From assembly GCF_024347595.1 (NCBI RefSeq), contig NZ_AP025506.1:2976001-3040000 (forward strand): a DNA stretch of 64,000 nt, given 5' to 3'. Both the position numbers and the translations under genes were made by a program. Below the pieces are notes generated by a model. It was not told the origin of the DNA, did no database searches, and was given only the letters and a program-made list of their open reading frames with translations. Below, in pieces: positions 37,892 to 47,078 of the stretch. Each line of letters starts with the position of its first letter. Positions within the stretch are counted from its first letter, which is position 1. The DNA comes from Vibrio pomeroyi. GTDB lineage: Bacteria > Pseudomonadota > Gammaproteobacteria > Enterobacterales > Vibrionaceae.

Positions 37892-38181
37892 AGCAAATCC
37901 TTTTGTCCGATGTGATTAAGACGCGCTAAATGGCTTAACACTGTCATGTGCAACTTCCTGATACACATAGGTAACCTTAACAGACCAAAACCAAACGAAG
38001 TTGGACGCTATCGACAGTTTAAAAAATATGCCGTGTACTAAAAATGACAAAATAGAAGGTTGGAATGGTTTTAAAAGCAATGACTTAATATGTCTTAGCA
38101 ATTTTGAGGCTGCGTGAAAAACAACAGCCTTGATCAGAACCGAGCTTTGTTATGAAGAGAAATTTGGGGATATAAAAACAA
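37892..38181. other. Gene-free region upstream of the RND operon
   Basis: Only short unsupported frames are seen. The RND promoter should lie here, but I found no convincing -35/-10 pair or palindromic operator. Confidence 0.4.
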
Positions 38182-38207
38182 AAACGCCGAACATAAGTTC
38201 GGCGTTT
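38182..38207 (-). terminator. Terminator after erpA
   Basis: Perfect stem AAACGCCGAAC / GTTCGGCGTTT with a 4-nt loop and a minus-strand T-rich tail, about 60 nt past the erpA stop. Confidence 0.85.
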
Positions 38208-38266
38208 ACAACCTTCTGCTGTAGCTTTCAGCTAAAGCTGTCTTTTAACTCTAGCTATCTTTCAAG

Positions 38267-38608
38267 CTATACGCTGAATGATGCGCCACAACCACATGTT
38301 GTTGTAGCGTTCGGGTTGTTCACAAAGAAGCGTGCGCCTTCTAGGCCTTCTGTGTAATCAACCATGCCGCCCATTAGGTATTGTAGGCTCATTGGGTCAA
38401 CAACCAGCGTTACACCGCTGTTTACAATCGTAGTGTCGCCATCATTTACTTTTTCATCAAATGTGAAGCCGTATTGGAAACCACTACAACCACCACCTGT
38501 AATGTATACACGTAGTTTTAGTTCTGGGTTTTCTTCTTCAGCGATTAGCGTTTGTACGCGGGTAGCTGCTGCATCAGAAAAAGACAATGGGATATTTACT
38601 TCGCTCAC
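38267..38608 (-). CDS. erpA: Iron-sulfur cluster insertion protein ErpA
   Basis: This is an A-type Fe-S carrier that delivers [4Fe-4S] clusters to enzymes such as IspG. The three ligand cysteines are at C41 ([11 protein letters not shown]), C105 and C107 ([10 protein letters not shown]). I use the GTG at 38608 (113 aa, as in E. coli at 114), with GAGG upstream; the longer ATG frame adds a spurious hydrophobic leader. It is divergent from hemL, the same arrangement as in many Vibrio genomes. Confidence 0.94.
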   Translation of the reverse strand: MSEVNIPLSFSDAAATRVQTLIAEEENPELKLRVYITGGGCSGFQYGFTFDEKVNDGDTTIVNSGVTLVVDPMSLQYLMGGMVDYTEGLEGARFFVNNPNATTTCGCGASFSV

Positions 38609-38904
38609 GACAACCTCTCTTACCTGTGTCAAAAACAACATGATACAAATCTAATTCGAGACCAGTGTTGTTGAGTATTTTCTTATATTCGGGTGATTAT
38701 CTAATACCTGACTGAAACGTTCAAGTATTCACCACCGGATCCTTCCTTTTACTGCTGTAAACTCGTCAATATCTGGCAATTAAAACGTGTAACCACACAA
38801 AACAACCAGATTCGGGCGATTATCTGGGCGAAAGCATTCCTAGTTGGATTAGGGATAGGTACAATGCGTGGCAATTGGTCCGACAGTCAAAAGAGGATAT
38901 ATCA

Positions 38905-40200
38905 ATGACCAAATCAGCAGAGCTGTACGAAAAAGCACAGCAAACTATTCCTGGTGGCGTAAACTCTCCAGTTCGTGCATTCAATGGCGTAGGTGGTTCT
39001 CCAATCTTCGTTGAACGCGCTGATGGCCCACTTATTTTTGATGCTGATGGTAAAGCATATATCGATTACGTTGGCTCTTGGGGTCCAATGATCCTTGGTC
39101 ACAACCACGTTGTTATCCGTGATGCGGTTATTGAAGCAGCTCAACGCGGCCTTAGCTTCGGTGCTCCAACCGAAACTGAAATCAAAATGGCTGAGCTTGT
39201 ATCAGAGATGGTTCCATCAATGGAACAGCTACGTATGGTTAGCTCAGGCACAGAAGCAACAATGAGTGCGATTCGTCTTGCTCGTGGCTTTACAGGTCGT
39301 GACAAAATTCTTAAGTTTGAAGGCTGCTACCACGGCCACGCAGACAGCCTACTTGTAAAAGCAGGTTCTGGCGCGCTTACTTTAGGTCAACCAAGCTCTC
39401 CAGGCGTTCCAGCTGATTTTGCTAAGCACACGCTTACAGCAACCTTCAACAACCTAGATTCAGTACGTGAGCTATTCGCAGCGAACAAAGGCGAGATCTC
39501 GTGCATCATCGTTGAGCCAGTTGCGGGCAACATGAACTGTATCCCACCGGTAGAAGGCTTCCACGAAGGTCTACGTGAAATCTGTGATCAAGAAGGTGCA
39601 TTGCTAATCTTTGATGAAGTAATGACAGGTTTCCGCGTTGCTGAAGGCTGTGCGCAGGCTTACTACAACATCAAGCCAGACCTAACGTGTCTTGGTAAAG
39701 TTATCGGCGGCGGTATGCCTGTGGGTGCTTTTGGTGGTCGTAAAGAAGTGATGCAATACATCGCACCAACCGGCCCTGTTTACCAAGCAGGTACGCTTTC
39801 AGGTAACCCTGTTGCAATGGCTGCTGGCTACGCATGTTTGAACCTTCTACGTGAAGAAGGCAACGAAAAGCGTCTAGCTTCAAAAACTAAACAACTGGCG
39901 AATGGCTTCAAGCAGCTTGCTGACAAGCACGGCATCCCGATGCTAGTACACCAAGTTGGTGGTATGTTTGGTTTCTTCTTCACAGACCAAGAAACTGTGA
40001 CGTGCTACGAAGATGTAACTAAGTGTGATGTAGAACGCTTCAAGCGCTTCTTCCACCTAATGCTAGATCACGGTGTTTACCTTGCTCCTTCAGCATTCGA
40101 AGCAAGCTTTACTTCTCTTGCTCATGGTTCAAAAGAGCTGGATGCGACACTAGAAGCCGCTGACCGTTCTCTTGCTATCATTGCTGCTGAAAGCAAATAA
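38905..40200 (+). CDS. hemL: Glutamate-1-semialdehyde 2,1-aminomutase
   Basis: HemL makes 5-aminolevulinate for heme from glutamate semialdehyde, with PLP. The PLP lysine is at about 265 in [16 protein letters not shown], and the fold marks [16 protein letters not shown] and [12 protein letters not shown] are present. The start at 38905 has AGAGGA upstream and gives [20 protein letters not shown], the family start; an earlier frame from 38875 is not supported. The length is 431 aa. Confidence 0.96.
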   Translation: MTKSAELYEKAQQTIPGGVNSPVRAFNGVGGSPIFVERADGPLIFDADGKAYIDYVGSWGPMILGHNHVVIRDAVIEAAQRGLSFGAPTETEIKMAELVSEMVPSMEQLRMVSSGTEATMSAIRLARGFTGRDKILKFEGCYHGHADSLLVKAGSGALTLGQPSSPGVPADFAKHTLTATFNNLDSVRELFAANKGEISCIIVEPVAGNMNCIPPVEGFHEGLREICDQEGALLIFDEVMTGFRVAEGCAQAYYNIKPDLTCLGKVIGGGMPVGAFGGRKEVMQYIAPTGPVYQAGTLSGNPVAMAAGYACLNLLREEGNEKRLASKTKQLANGFKQLADKHGIPMLVHQVGGMFGFFFTDQETVTCYEDVTKCDVERFKRFFHLMLDHGVYLAPSAFEASFTSLAHGSKELDATLEAADRSLAIIAAESK

Positions 40201-40238
40201 TCGAAAGCACTTTATAAGTCGCTAACCGATTGAATTTA

Positions 40239-40263
40239 GGGCTGCATTAACGCAGCCCTTTTT
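40239..40263 (+). terminator. Terminator after hemL
   Basis: Stem GGGCTGC / GCAGCCC with a 6-nt loop followed by five T. Confidence 0.92.
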
Positions 40264-40341
40264 AATACATCGACTAAATTAAACTCGAGTATTTCCGCTT
40301 AGATTACCCATCAATTTGTTCGAAAATTTAACGAAAAGCGT

Positions 40342-40467
40342 CTAACGTTCCCAGAACAGAAAAACCAACAACATCAGCGTACCAAGGAACATTCTGAACC
40401 AAGGGATCTCTTTTTTTGTTTGCTGTTGTTCGTCTTGGCATTTCTTATCTTTATCACAGCATCCCAT
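40342..40467 (-). CDS. Small cysteine-rich membrane protein (41 aa)
   Basis: The ORF begins MGCCDKDKKCQDEQQQ, has a charged linker, then a single hydrophobic helix (FRMFLGTLMLLVFLF), and ends WER. An excellent Shine-Dalgarno (GAGGAG about 8 bases upstream) supports translation. The N-terminal CC and C10 could bind a metal or carry a lipid or redox role; that is speculative. It is divergent from the PerM-like gene and convergent with hemL. I know no named family for it. Confidence 0.65.
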   Translation of the reverse strand: MGCCDKDKKCQDEQQQTKKEIPWFRMFLGTLMLLVFLFWER

Positions 40468-40543
40468 AATCAAAACTCCTCATTGCTAACTCTCTGTTTT
40501 GCAGCCATTATAAACTCAGAACGCAAATATAGAGACCATTACC

Positions 40544-41629
40544 GTGTCAGAAAAAATCAAAATCAATTCCAGCCACTGGGTGATCATCATTGCCCTGCTT
40601 GCGGCGGCTTATGCTTGTTACCTGCTTATCGAACCATACGTTAACTCGATTGTGATGGCCTTTATCATTTCACTTTTAATGTTCCCAATCCATGAGTGGC
40701 TTGAAAAAAAGATACCGAATAAAGAAAACGTGGTCTCCCTGCTTTCTTGTGTCATCTTAACCTTTATTATCGTGATCCCCTTATTGGCGGTGTTTGCAGC
40801 TATTGTGCAGCAAGGTTCTCTGTTCTCTCAGAACACCTACCAATGGGTAACACACGGCGGCATTCAAACCCTGTTCGAACACCCTTTGGTTGTGAAAGCC
40901 CTGTCGTTCGTGAACAACTATCTGCCTTTTGACAATATTGAACCTCAAGCGATCGCGCAGAAGGTCGGTGAATTCGCGACAAGCTTTGGCTCTAAACTTG
41001 TTGGAATCAGCGCAAAAATCCTTGGTGATGCGACCAACTTCTTAATGGATTTCTTCTTGATGTTGTTTGTTCTGTTCTTCTTGTTGAGAGATCACGACAA
41101 AATCATCAGTGTAGTTCGTCATATTCTTCCGTTATCTCGCAGCCAAGAAGACAAGCTCCTCACTGAGATTGAGCAAGTTTCTAAATCAGCAGTTATGGGC
41201 TCATTTTTAACGGCGATTGCACAAGGTTTTGCCGGCGGCTTAGGTATGTGGATTGCAGGTTTCCCAGGGCTATTCTGGGGCACAATGATGGGCTTCGCCT
41301 CGTTCATCCCTGTGGTCGGTACTGCACTAATCTGGATCCCTGCAGCGACCTACTTGTTCTTAACTGGTGATACTACGTGGGCAATTTTCCTAACGGTTTA
41401 CTGTGTCGCAATTGTTGGCTCAATCGACAACCTTCTGCGTCCGCTGCTAATGCAAGGCAGCGCGGGCATGAACACCTTAATGATTTTCTTCTCATTGCTA
41501 GGTGGTATTCAACTGTTTGGCTTGATTGGTCTTATCTACGGCCCACTGATTTTTGCTATTACTATTGTCCTATTCAACATCTACGATGAAGAGTTTAAGG
41601 ACTTTTTAAACCAGCAAGACAAAAGTTAA
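40544..41629 (+). CDS. AI-2E/PerM-family membrane protein
   Basis: A 361-aa inner-membrane protein with about eight hydrophobic segments. The family marks are the [20 protein letters not shown] loop and the C-terminal [19 protein letters not shown]. Members include TqsA and PerM; transported substrates differ and autoinducer export is not established for most, so only the family is called. The start codon is GTG at 40544. Confidence 0.82.
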   Translation: MSEKIKINSSHWVIIIALLAAAYACYLLIEPYVNSIVMAFIISLLMFPIHEWLEKKIPNKENVVSLLSCVILTFIIVIPLLAVFAAIVQQGSLFSQNTYQWVTHGGIQTLFEHPLVVKALSFVNNYLPFDNIEPQAIAQKVGEFATSFGSKLVGISAKILGDATNFLMDFFLMLFVLFFLLRDHDKIISVVRHILPLSRSQEDKLLTEIEQVSKSAVMGSFLTAIAQGFAGGLGMWIAGFPGLFWGTMMGFASFIPVVGTALIWIPAATYLFLTGDTTWAIFLTVYCVAIVGSIDNLLRPLLMQGSAGMNTLMIFFSLLGGIQLFGLIGLIYGPLIFAITIVLFNIYDEEFKDFLNQQDKS

Positions 41630-41681
41630 TCGACTCCGAGGCAACTTGCTTGCCGAACGAGTATTAAACACTTCAAGCTTT

Positions 41682-41714
41682 GGGCGGATTATGCGAAAAT
41701 CCGCCCTCATTTTT
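41682..41714 (+). terminator. Terminator after the PerM-like gene
   Basis: 9-bp stem GGGCGGATT / AATCCGCCC followed by TCATTTTT, 25 nt before rsmC. Confidence 0.75.
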
Positions 41715-41738
41715 GCTAACGATTCAATAGAGTGTCCT

Positions 41739-42761
41739 ATGTCAGCTTATATTGCCCCAAGCCAGATTGCTGAGCGCCAACTTGCCTACTTTGAAGGCAA
41801 ACATGTTTTAGTTGCAGGTGAGGCTGAAGACTTATTCCCTGTTGAATTAGCAAAACACTGTGAATCAGTCACTGTATTTACTTCAAACTACAGCTACTAC
41901 CGTCAGCTTGAAGGTTATAGCAGCATCCAACGTTTTTACGGTGCTGAGTTTACCGAAGAGACCAAAGCTGACTTAGTGATGCTCTACTGGCCGAAAGCCA
42001 AGGCAGAAGCTGAGTATTTATTGGCGATGCTGTTTGCCAAGCTAGGTAAGGACACAGAGATTGTCGTTGTCGGTGAAAACCGCTCTGGCGTCAAAAGTAT
42101 TGAGAAGATGTTTGCGCCTTACGGTAAGGTCGTAAAATACGATTCAGCGCGTCGCTGTTCTTTCTACTGGGGCCAATGCTTCGAACAGCCACAAGCTTTC
42201 AACTTACAAGACTGGTTTAAAACCTACACAGTGAACATTGGTGAGCAATCGCTGACCGTGAAAAGCCTTCCTGGCGTATTCAGCCACGGTGAATTCGATG
42301 TGGGTAGTCAACTGCTGTTGGATACTTTGCCAAAACTGAAAGGCAAAGTTCTGGACTTCGGTTGTGGTGCAGGCGTGTTAGGCGCTGTAATGGCATCTCG
42401 TAACCCTGATATCGAGCTAGAGATGTGCGACATCAGTGCATTTGCCGTAGCATCAAGCCAAGCAACACTAGAAGCAAATGGTTTAACAGGCAAAGTCTTC
42501 GCGTCAGATGTCTATTCTGATACAGCACAAGACTACCAGTTCATCATCAGTAACCCACCATTCCACTCCGGTTTAGACACCAGCTACAGCGCGACTGAGA
42601 CCTTACTTGCGCAGGCACCTAAACATTTGAAGCGCTCAGGTGAGATGATTATTGTCGCGAACAGTTTCTTAAAATACACCCCAATTATTGAACAAGCGTT
42701 TGGAAAATGCGCGACTCTAAATAAGACCACCAAATTCGCGATCTACCACGCAAGTAAGTAG
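41739..42761 (+). CDS. rsmC: 16S rRNA m2G1207 methyltransferase
   Basis: RsmC methylates G1207 in the 30S subunit. It has the duplicated RsmC layout: a degenerate N-terminal methyltransferase half and an active C-terminal half with the SAM loop [15 protein letters not shown] and catalytic NPPF in [10 protein letters not shown] use the ATG at 41739 (340 aa, E. coli 343). The longer frame from 41646 runs through the upstream terminator. Confidence 0.93.
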   Translation: MSAYIAPSQIAERQLAYFEGKHVLVAGEAEDLFPVELAKHCESVTVFTSNYSYYRQLEGYSSIQRFYGAEFTEETKADLVMLYWPKAKAEAEYLLAMLFAKLGKDTEIVVVGENRSGVKSIEKMFAPYGKVVKYDSARRCSFYWGQCFEQPQAFNLQDWFKTYTVNIGEQSLTVKSLPGVFSHGEFDVGSQLLLDTLPKLKGKVLDFGCGAGVLGAVMASRNPDIELEMCDISAFAVASSQATLEANGLTGKVFASDVYSDTAQDYQFIISNPPFHSGLDTSYSATETLLAQAPKHLKRSGEMIIVANSFLKYTPIIEQAFGKCATLNKTTKFAIYHASK

Positions 42762-42771
42762 CCTCTCTAGC

Positions 42772-42798
42772 ACAGCGCAGGGTCATTATCTGCGCTGT
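42772..42798 (+). terminator. Terminator-like hairpin after rsmC
   Basis: Perfect 9-bp stem ACAGCGCAG / CTGCGCTGT, with a loose T-rich tail. Confidence 0.65.
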
Positions 42799-42978
42799 CT
42801 GTTCATATTTTTATCAAAAGTCTATAAAAGTGAGCTTTTGCACACGCTTTAAATACCACTTACTTGTCAAAGTAAAAAAACTCGTTAATTTCGTTAAATT
42901 GGAAACCATTAATTCTATTCTCTGTACTTGTTTTCGCCCCTTTTTAGCAGTACATCAAAGGAAAGTAGTACCCAATTT

Positions 42979-45900
42979 ATGTTTAGATTTTATCGTAAGC
43001 AGAAGTTTAAGCGCCTTCAAAATACCCTAATGCTGGCATTTCTTGTCCTCAGTATTACCCCAGTGACACTTATCGCGATATTTTTCCTTCAATCGCACAG
43101 TCAGGATCTTCAGGAACAAAGTACCTCACACCTTGTTTCAGTCCGTGATACTAAGCAACAACAAATTGTCGATTACCTTCAAGCTCAAGAATCCCAAGTG
43201 ATGGGCTTTGTTCGCTCAGAATTAGCCAATGCCAGTGGCGGCCGATTCTATGGTTTGATCAATGCCTTCCAGCGACTTGGTCTAGATATTGACGAAGCAC
43301 GCAGTAATGCGCAGCAACGCTACATTCCAGGATCGGGCGATCAAATCAAAACATCGATTCTTCCTGAGTCGAGTAGCTACATTGGTAGTGAACGTTACCG
43401 CCTACTGCACAAGCGCTACCATAACGCTTACCTAGAGCTGCTTAAACGCTCCGATTTTGACGATATTCTATTGGTTGATATCAATGGCAACGTTGCTTAC
43501 TCCGTCTTTAAAAATGACGATTACGGCACTAACTTGCTGACTGGTAAATACAAAGACTCAAACCTAGGCGTTACCTTTCAACGACTAGCTAAAGATGTCA
43601 CTGAACGACGCAAATCCAACGAAGATTACACACCAGTTATTGTATCGGACTTTAAAGACGAGAACGGTAAACAGACGGCATGGCTAGGTGCGCCTATCGT
43701 ACAGCAGGGTTACCTACACAGTTATGCCATGTTCAGACTGCCGATCAACGGCATCACCAAACTGATTGCCGATCTAAACAAGAGCTCTAACATTCAAACG
43801 CTTCTTGTAGGTAGTGATCACTTACCTCGTAGCCTTGCGCACTCTCAAGAGTCGATTAACTTAAGCCTAGACGTGGTTGATAAAGCACTGGCGGGCAAAA
43901 CAGCCGTAGGCACATTTGATAACACTCTAGATCAGGCGATTATCGCGGCCTATACACCAATTGAACTCAAGTACGCGACTTGGGCTCTCGTTGTCGAGCT
44001 TCCAGAAAAAGAAGCATTTGCCCGTATTCATCAACTAGAAAAGATCTTCGTGATCGTGATGCTAACCGCGATCATTCTGGTGGTTGTCGCATCGCATTAC
44101 CTCTCTAACTTCATCACCTCACCGCTGCTTAAATTGACATGGGCAGCTGAAAAAGTATCTGCTGGTGATCTTGATGAGACGATGATCAACACCGAGCGTA
44201 AAGATGAAATCGGTCGCTTGGCGGTCAGTTTTGAACGAATGCAGCGTTCTATTCGTGAAAAAATGCAGCTCATCAAAAGTCAAAATGATGAACTCGAAGA
44301 CAACCTCAAGACAATCCAGAAGCAAAACGAAGAGCTACAGCTGGCTAACAAACTTAAAGATGAATTCTTAGCGACCACCTCTCACGAATTGAGAACACCA
44401 CTGCATGGTATGGTTGGTATCGCTGAAGCACTGATATCTGGCGCGAATGGTCCTATTCCGGCTAACCAGAAATATCAATTAGATATCATCATCAATAGTG
44501 GTCAGCGATTAGCTACGTTGGTTGATGACCTGCTTGATTACCACAAGATGCGTTACGGCAGCTTAGATATTAAGAAATCCGCAGTTGATCTGTCTGCAGC
44601 CACCAGCTTAGTGCTTGAGTTATCTCATCACCTACTGGGTAACAAGCCAATCCGTATTATTAACCAAGTCCCAAGCGATCTAGGGCTCGTCTCCTCCGAC
44701 CCTCAACGACTTGAGCAAGTGATGTATAACTTGGTCGGTAATGCCATCAAGTACACATCCGAAGGTAAGATTGTTATCTCAGCGAGCGTTATCGACGATA
44801 ACATTCGTGTGCAAGTGGTCGATACTGGCCAAGGCATACCAGCAGAGTACCTTGAGCACATCTTTGAGCCGTTAATTCAAGCAGGACAAGATGCGAGTAA
44901 CTACCGCCAAGGTGCAGGGCTTGGATTATCAATCAGTCGCCAGCTAATCGAGCTAATGGGTGGATCGCTGTATGTAAGTAGTCAACCGATGCTTGGTACC
45001 ACGTTCAGCTTTACTTTACCTCTGGCTACAGAAGAAGAACTTAAGAACTACAACGAATCAGGCAGCTACTCACACTTCCAAGCGCCTGATTTGATTGATA
45101 ACGCTCAGCAAGAGAACAGTGTTATCAGTGAGAATCCTGATGGCCCACTACTGGTTATCGCTGATGATGAGCCAGTTAACCTGCGAGTATTGGACAGCTT
45201 CTTGAAATTAGAAGGCTATCGAGTACGCACAGCCTGTGACGGACCGGAAACTATTGAATTGATTGAGAAGGAGAAGCCAGAACTACTTCTACTCGACATC
45301 ATGATGCCGGGCATGAGTGGCTATCAAGTGTGTGAATCGCTACGTAAGCAGTATGATCACGCACAGTTGCCAATCATCATGCTGACGGCACTCAACCAAG
45401 CAGAAGACCGTGTACGCGGTTTCGAAGCGGGTGCTAATGATTACTTATCTAAGCCGTTCAACAAACAGGAACTGGCTGCGCGAATCACGGCTCACTTATC
45501 AGCAAGTAAAGCAGAGCAAAGGCGCCTTGAGAATGACCAATTGCAACTTGAGCTCAAACACAGAGCCATGGTTGAAGCTAACTTGCTAGAAACTCAAGGA
45601 CGTTTGCTAGAACAGTTAGAGTCGGCTCCAGAAGCCATCATCTGTATTCGTGACGATCAGCGTATTCGCTTTGCCAATGAAGCCGCAGCGAAACTGTTTA
45701 GACGCGGACAAGAACAACTTAAGCGCTCTATGGCCGATGAGATCATCGCACCTAAATACCTTAAGGTGGAACAGGCGCACTATTGTGGTGATATCGACAT
45801 CTATATTGACGATACCCGTCAGCGCATACCAAGTGACATCCTCAAGCTGCCAGAAGGTTCTGGGCTCGACACCATGTACATATTTAATGTTGGTGGTGGC

Positions 45901-46368
45901 GTTAACTCAAACCGTATCAATAACCTTGAGACGGCCGTTGAAGCGCTTTCTAGTTATGCCTTTGAAGGTGACAAAGATAAGCTGCAACAACTCAAAGAAC
46001 TTGGTGGTGAATTTACTCGCCTTGCTGATAAAGCGACTGGAGAAGGGAAAAACAAGCAAGAATTAATGCGTGAAGTCCTAGTGGATGCCATGACTAACGC
46101 CATTATCTACTGGGAGTCTGTTACCGGTGAGACCAAGTTTGCTTTCGCAGAAAAGAGTGGGTTGTGGCGCGTCTACTTAGACCGTAGCACGCTTCAAACG
46201 CGAACGTTGGACAAATACCTGCGCGTAGAAACGCTGCCGAAAACACCTCGCTGGCGAACGGTATTGAGCTCTATCGAATTCATTCTCGAACACTGCAAAG
46301 AGCAAACGCCAGAAAGAACACACATTGAGATGCTCAGAGACAAGCTACAGAAATTACTGACCAGCTAA
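42979..46368 (+). CDS. chiS: Chitin utilisation hybrid sensor kinase/DNA-binding regulator ChiS
   Basis: At 1129 aa ChiS has two membrane segments (about 15-38 and 354-378) flanking a large periplasmic domain, then HAMP, a His kinase domain with H469 in TTSHELRTPLHGM, and an ATPase domain (NLVGNAIKYT, DTGQGIPAEYLEHIFEP). A receiver domain with D773 in LLLLDIMMPGMSGYQV, a PAS-like segment, and a C-terminal region follow. H469 is the V. cholerae number. In V. cholerae ChiS binds the chitobiose promoter directly through its C-terminal part and is held off by the chitin-oligosaccharide binding protein. The start at 42979 is preferred because the longer frame begins with TTG. The operon it controls follows. 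Confidence 0.93.
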   Translation: MFRFYRKQKFKRLQNTLMLAFLVLSITPVTLIAIFFLQSHSQDLQEQSTSHLVSVRDTKQQQIVDYLQAQESQVMGFVRSELANASGGRFYGLINAFQRLGLDIDEARSNAQQRYIPGSGDQIKTSILPESSSYIGSERYRLLHKRYHNAYLELLKRSDFDDILLVDINGNVAYSVFKNDDYGTNLLTGKYKDSNLGVTFQRLAKDVTERRKSNEDYTPVIVSDFKDENGKQTAWLGAPIVQQGYLHSYAMFRLPINGITKLIADLNKSSNIQTLLVGSDHLPRSLAHSQESINLSLDVVDKALAGKTAVGTFDNTLDQAIIAAYTPIELKYATWALVVELPEKEAFARIHQLEKIFVIVMLTAIILVVVASHYLSNFITSPLLKLTWAAEKVSAGDLDETMINTERKDEIGRLAVSFERMQRSIREKMQLIKSQNDELEDNLKTIQKQNEELQLANKLKDEFLATTSHELRTPLHGMVGIAEALISGANGPIPANQKYQLDIIINSGQRLATLVDDLLDYHKMRYGSLDIKKSAVDLSAATSLVLELSHHLLGNKPIRIINQVPSDLGLVSSDPQRLEQVMYNLVGNAIKYTSEGKIVISASVIDDNIRVQVVDTGQGIPAEYLEHIFEPLIQAGQDASNYRQGAGLGLSISRQLIELMGGSLYVSSQPMLGTTFSFTLPLATEEELKNYNESGSYSHFQAPDLIDNAQQENSVISENPDGPLLVIADDEPVNLRVLDSFLKLEGYRVRTACDGPETIELIEKEKPELLLLDIMMPGMSGYQVCESLRKQYDHAQLPIIMLTALNQAEDRVRGFEAGANDYLSKPFNKQELAARITAHLSASKAEQRRLENDQLQLELKHRAMVEANLLETQGRLLEQLESAPEAIICIRDDQRIRFANEAAAKLFRRGQEQLKRSMADEIIAPKYLKVEQAHYCGDIDIYIDDTRQRIPSDILKLPEGSGLDTMYIFNVGGGVNSNRINNLETAVEALSSYAFEGDKDKLQQLKELGGEFTRLADKATGEGKNKQELMREVLVDAMTNAIIYWESVTGETKFAFAEKSGLWRVYLDRSTLQTRTLDKYLRVETLPKTPRWRTVLSSIEFILEHCKEQTPERTHIEMLRDKLQKLLTS

Positions 46369-46402
46369 TCCTGAACTAACATCACGATACTTCAAATAAT
46401 GA

Positions 46403-46427
46403 AGCCCACCTCGTGTGGGCTTTTTTG
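46403..46427 (+). terminator. Terminator after chiS
   Basis: Stem AGCCCAC / GTGGGCT with a short loop and six T. Confidence 0.92.
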
Positions 46428-46820
46428 TGCATGGCATTCCAGTAAAAGGCACAATAACGCCTCCTTGAAACCACTTTTTTCACATCATTAAACAAGCAAA
46501 ATATCACGTTACTTGAGCGCAAACGGCACTGTTAAAATTCACGGTTACTTGCCCTTTTCTTCACCATTCTTAACCATTAGCTGACTCTTTGTTGCAGTTT
46601 GAGAAGCGAGTCACAACAGAACGGCAGATTTAATTTTCTAGGGAAATTTAACGTAAAACGAGCAAGTGACCAAGATCTACAATTACATTAAAACAGAACA
46701 AGGCTATATAATTAAAAGAACAGAAAGTAAGTAAGCACTAACATTTAATTACCAACACAAATTCAATTGCGAGTCACATCACCATAACAATTGCGTGCAA
46801 AAAACCATCAAACCACCCTA

Positions 46821-46867
46821 TTTTGACGTTAATGACGTGTGGTTATGTGTTTTTAACGTTTTTGACG
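46821..46867 (+). promoter_or_regulatory. Candidate ChiS-binding sites: two paired TTTTGACG repeats
   Basis: Four octamers occur as two pairs: TTTTGACG (46821) with TAATGACG (46830), and TTTTAACG (46851) with TTTTGACG (46860). Each pair has nine-base spacing, and the two 17-bp blocks are offset by exactly 30 bp, about three helical turns. They agree at 14 of 17 positions. Assignment to ChiS is inference from the operon context. Confidence 0.5.
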
Positions 46868-46916
46868 GGAAACGAGTTTGATTAATTCATCGATAAGGTG
46901 TTTTCTTACTCCTGCC

Positions 46917-46992
46917 AAAGGCCTACAGGCCACTCTTACCACTTCTCGGAATCAACGATGAATCTGGAGCAACGAAGAAGAGGTAGGCCTTT
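46917..46992 (+). promoter_or_regulatory. Long leader hairpin before the chitin-oligosaccharide binding protein gene
   Basis: AAAGGCCTAC (46917-46926) pairs perfectly with 46983-46992. Inner pairing CTTCTCG / CGAAGAAG with one bulge extends it. Confidence 0.5.
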
Positions 46993-47014
46993 AACTAGAG
47001 TGTGTATCTACTAA
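46958..47014 (+). CDS. Possible 18-residue upstream ORF
   Basis: It encodes MNLEQRRRGRPLTRVCIY, within the leader hairpin. The Shine-Dalgarno is weak (GGAA) and the ORF could be chance; it is listed because it overlaps the stem. Confidence 0.25.
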   Translation: MNLEQRRRGRPLTRVCIY

Positions 47015-47078
47015 ACCATTTAGCGACAGATAACATTCAATCCATTAGTGAAATGAAAGCAAATAGTAAGGAACAGCT

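Larger units (their letters stand above)
46428..47078 (+). promoter_or_regulatory. Control region of the chitobiose operon
   Basis: There is no annotated gene in this 650-bp stretch. It contains two 17-bp direct repeats (46821-46837, 46851-46867), an 18-codon ORF (46958-47014) and a long hairpin (stem 46917-46926 / 46983-46992). An AT-rich tract with TATATAATTA near 46705 is the best -10-like segment upstream of the repeats. I did not find a good CRP site. Confidence 0.5.

Noticed and set aside
37916..38101. 61-codon minus-strand frame upstream of the RND operon
   Set aside because: No Shine-Dalgarno, no recognisable motif, and composition typical of random translation of AT-rich sequence.
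40544..41629. Calling the PerM-like protein an autoinducer-2 exporter
   Set aside because: Only the broad AI-2E family can be supported; the members have different or unknown substrates.
46741..46800. CRP site in the chitobiose promoter (GAGTCACATCACC region)
   Set aside because: There is a TCACA half but no TGTGA half at the correct six-base spacing, so a CRP site is not supported.
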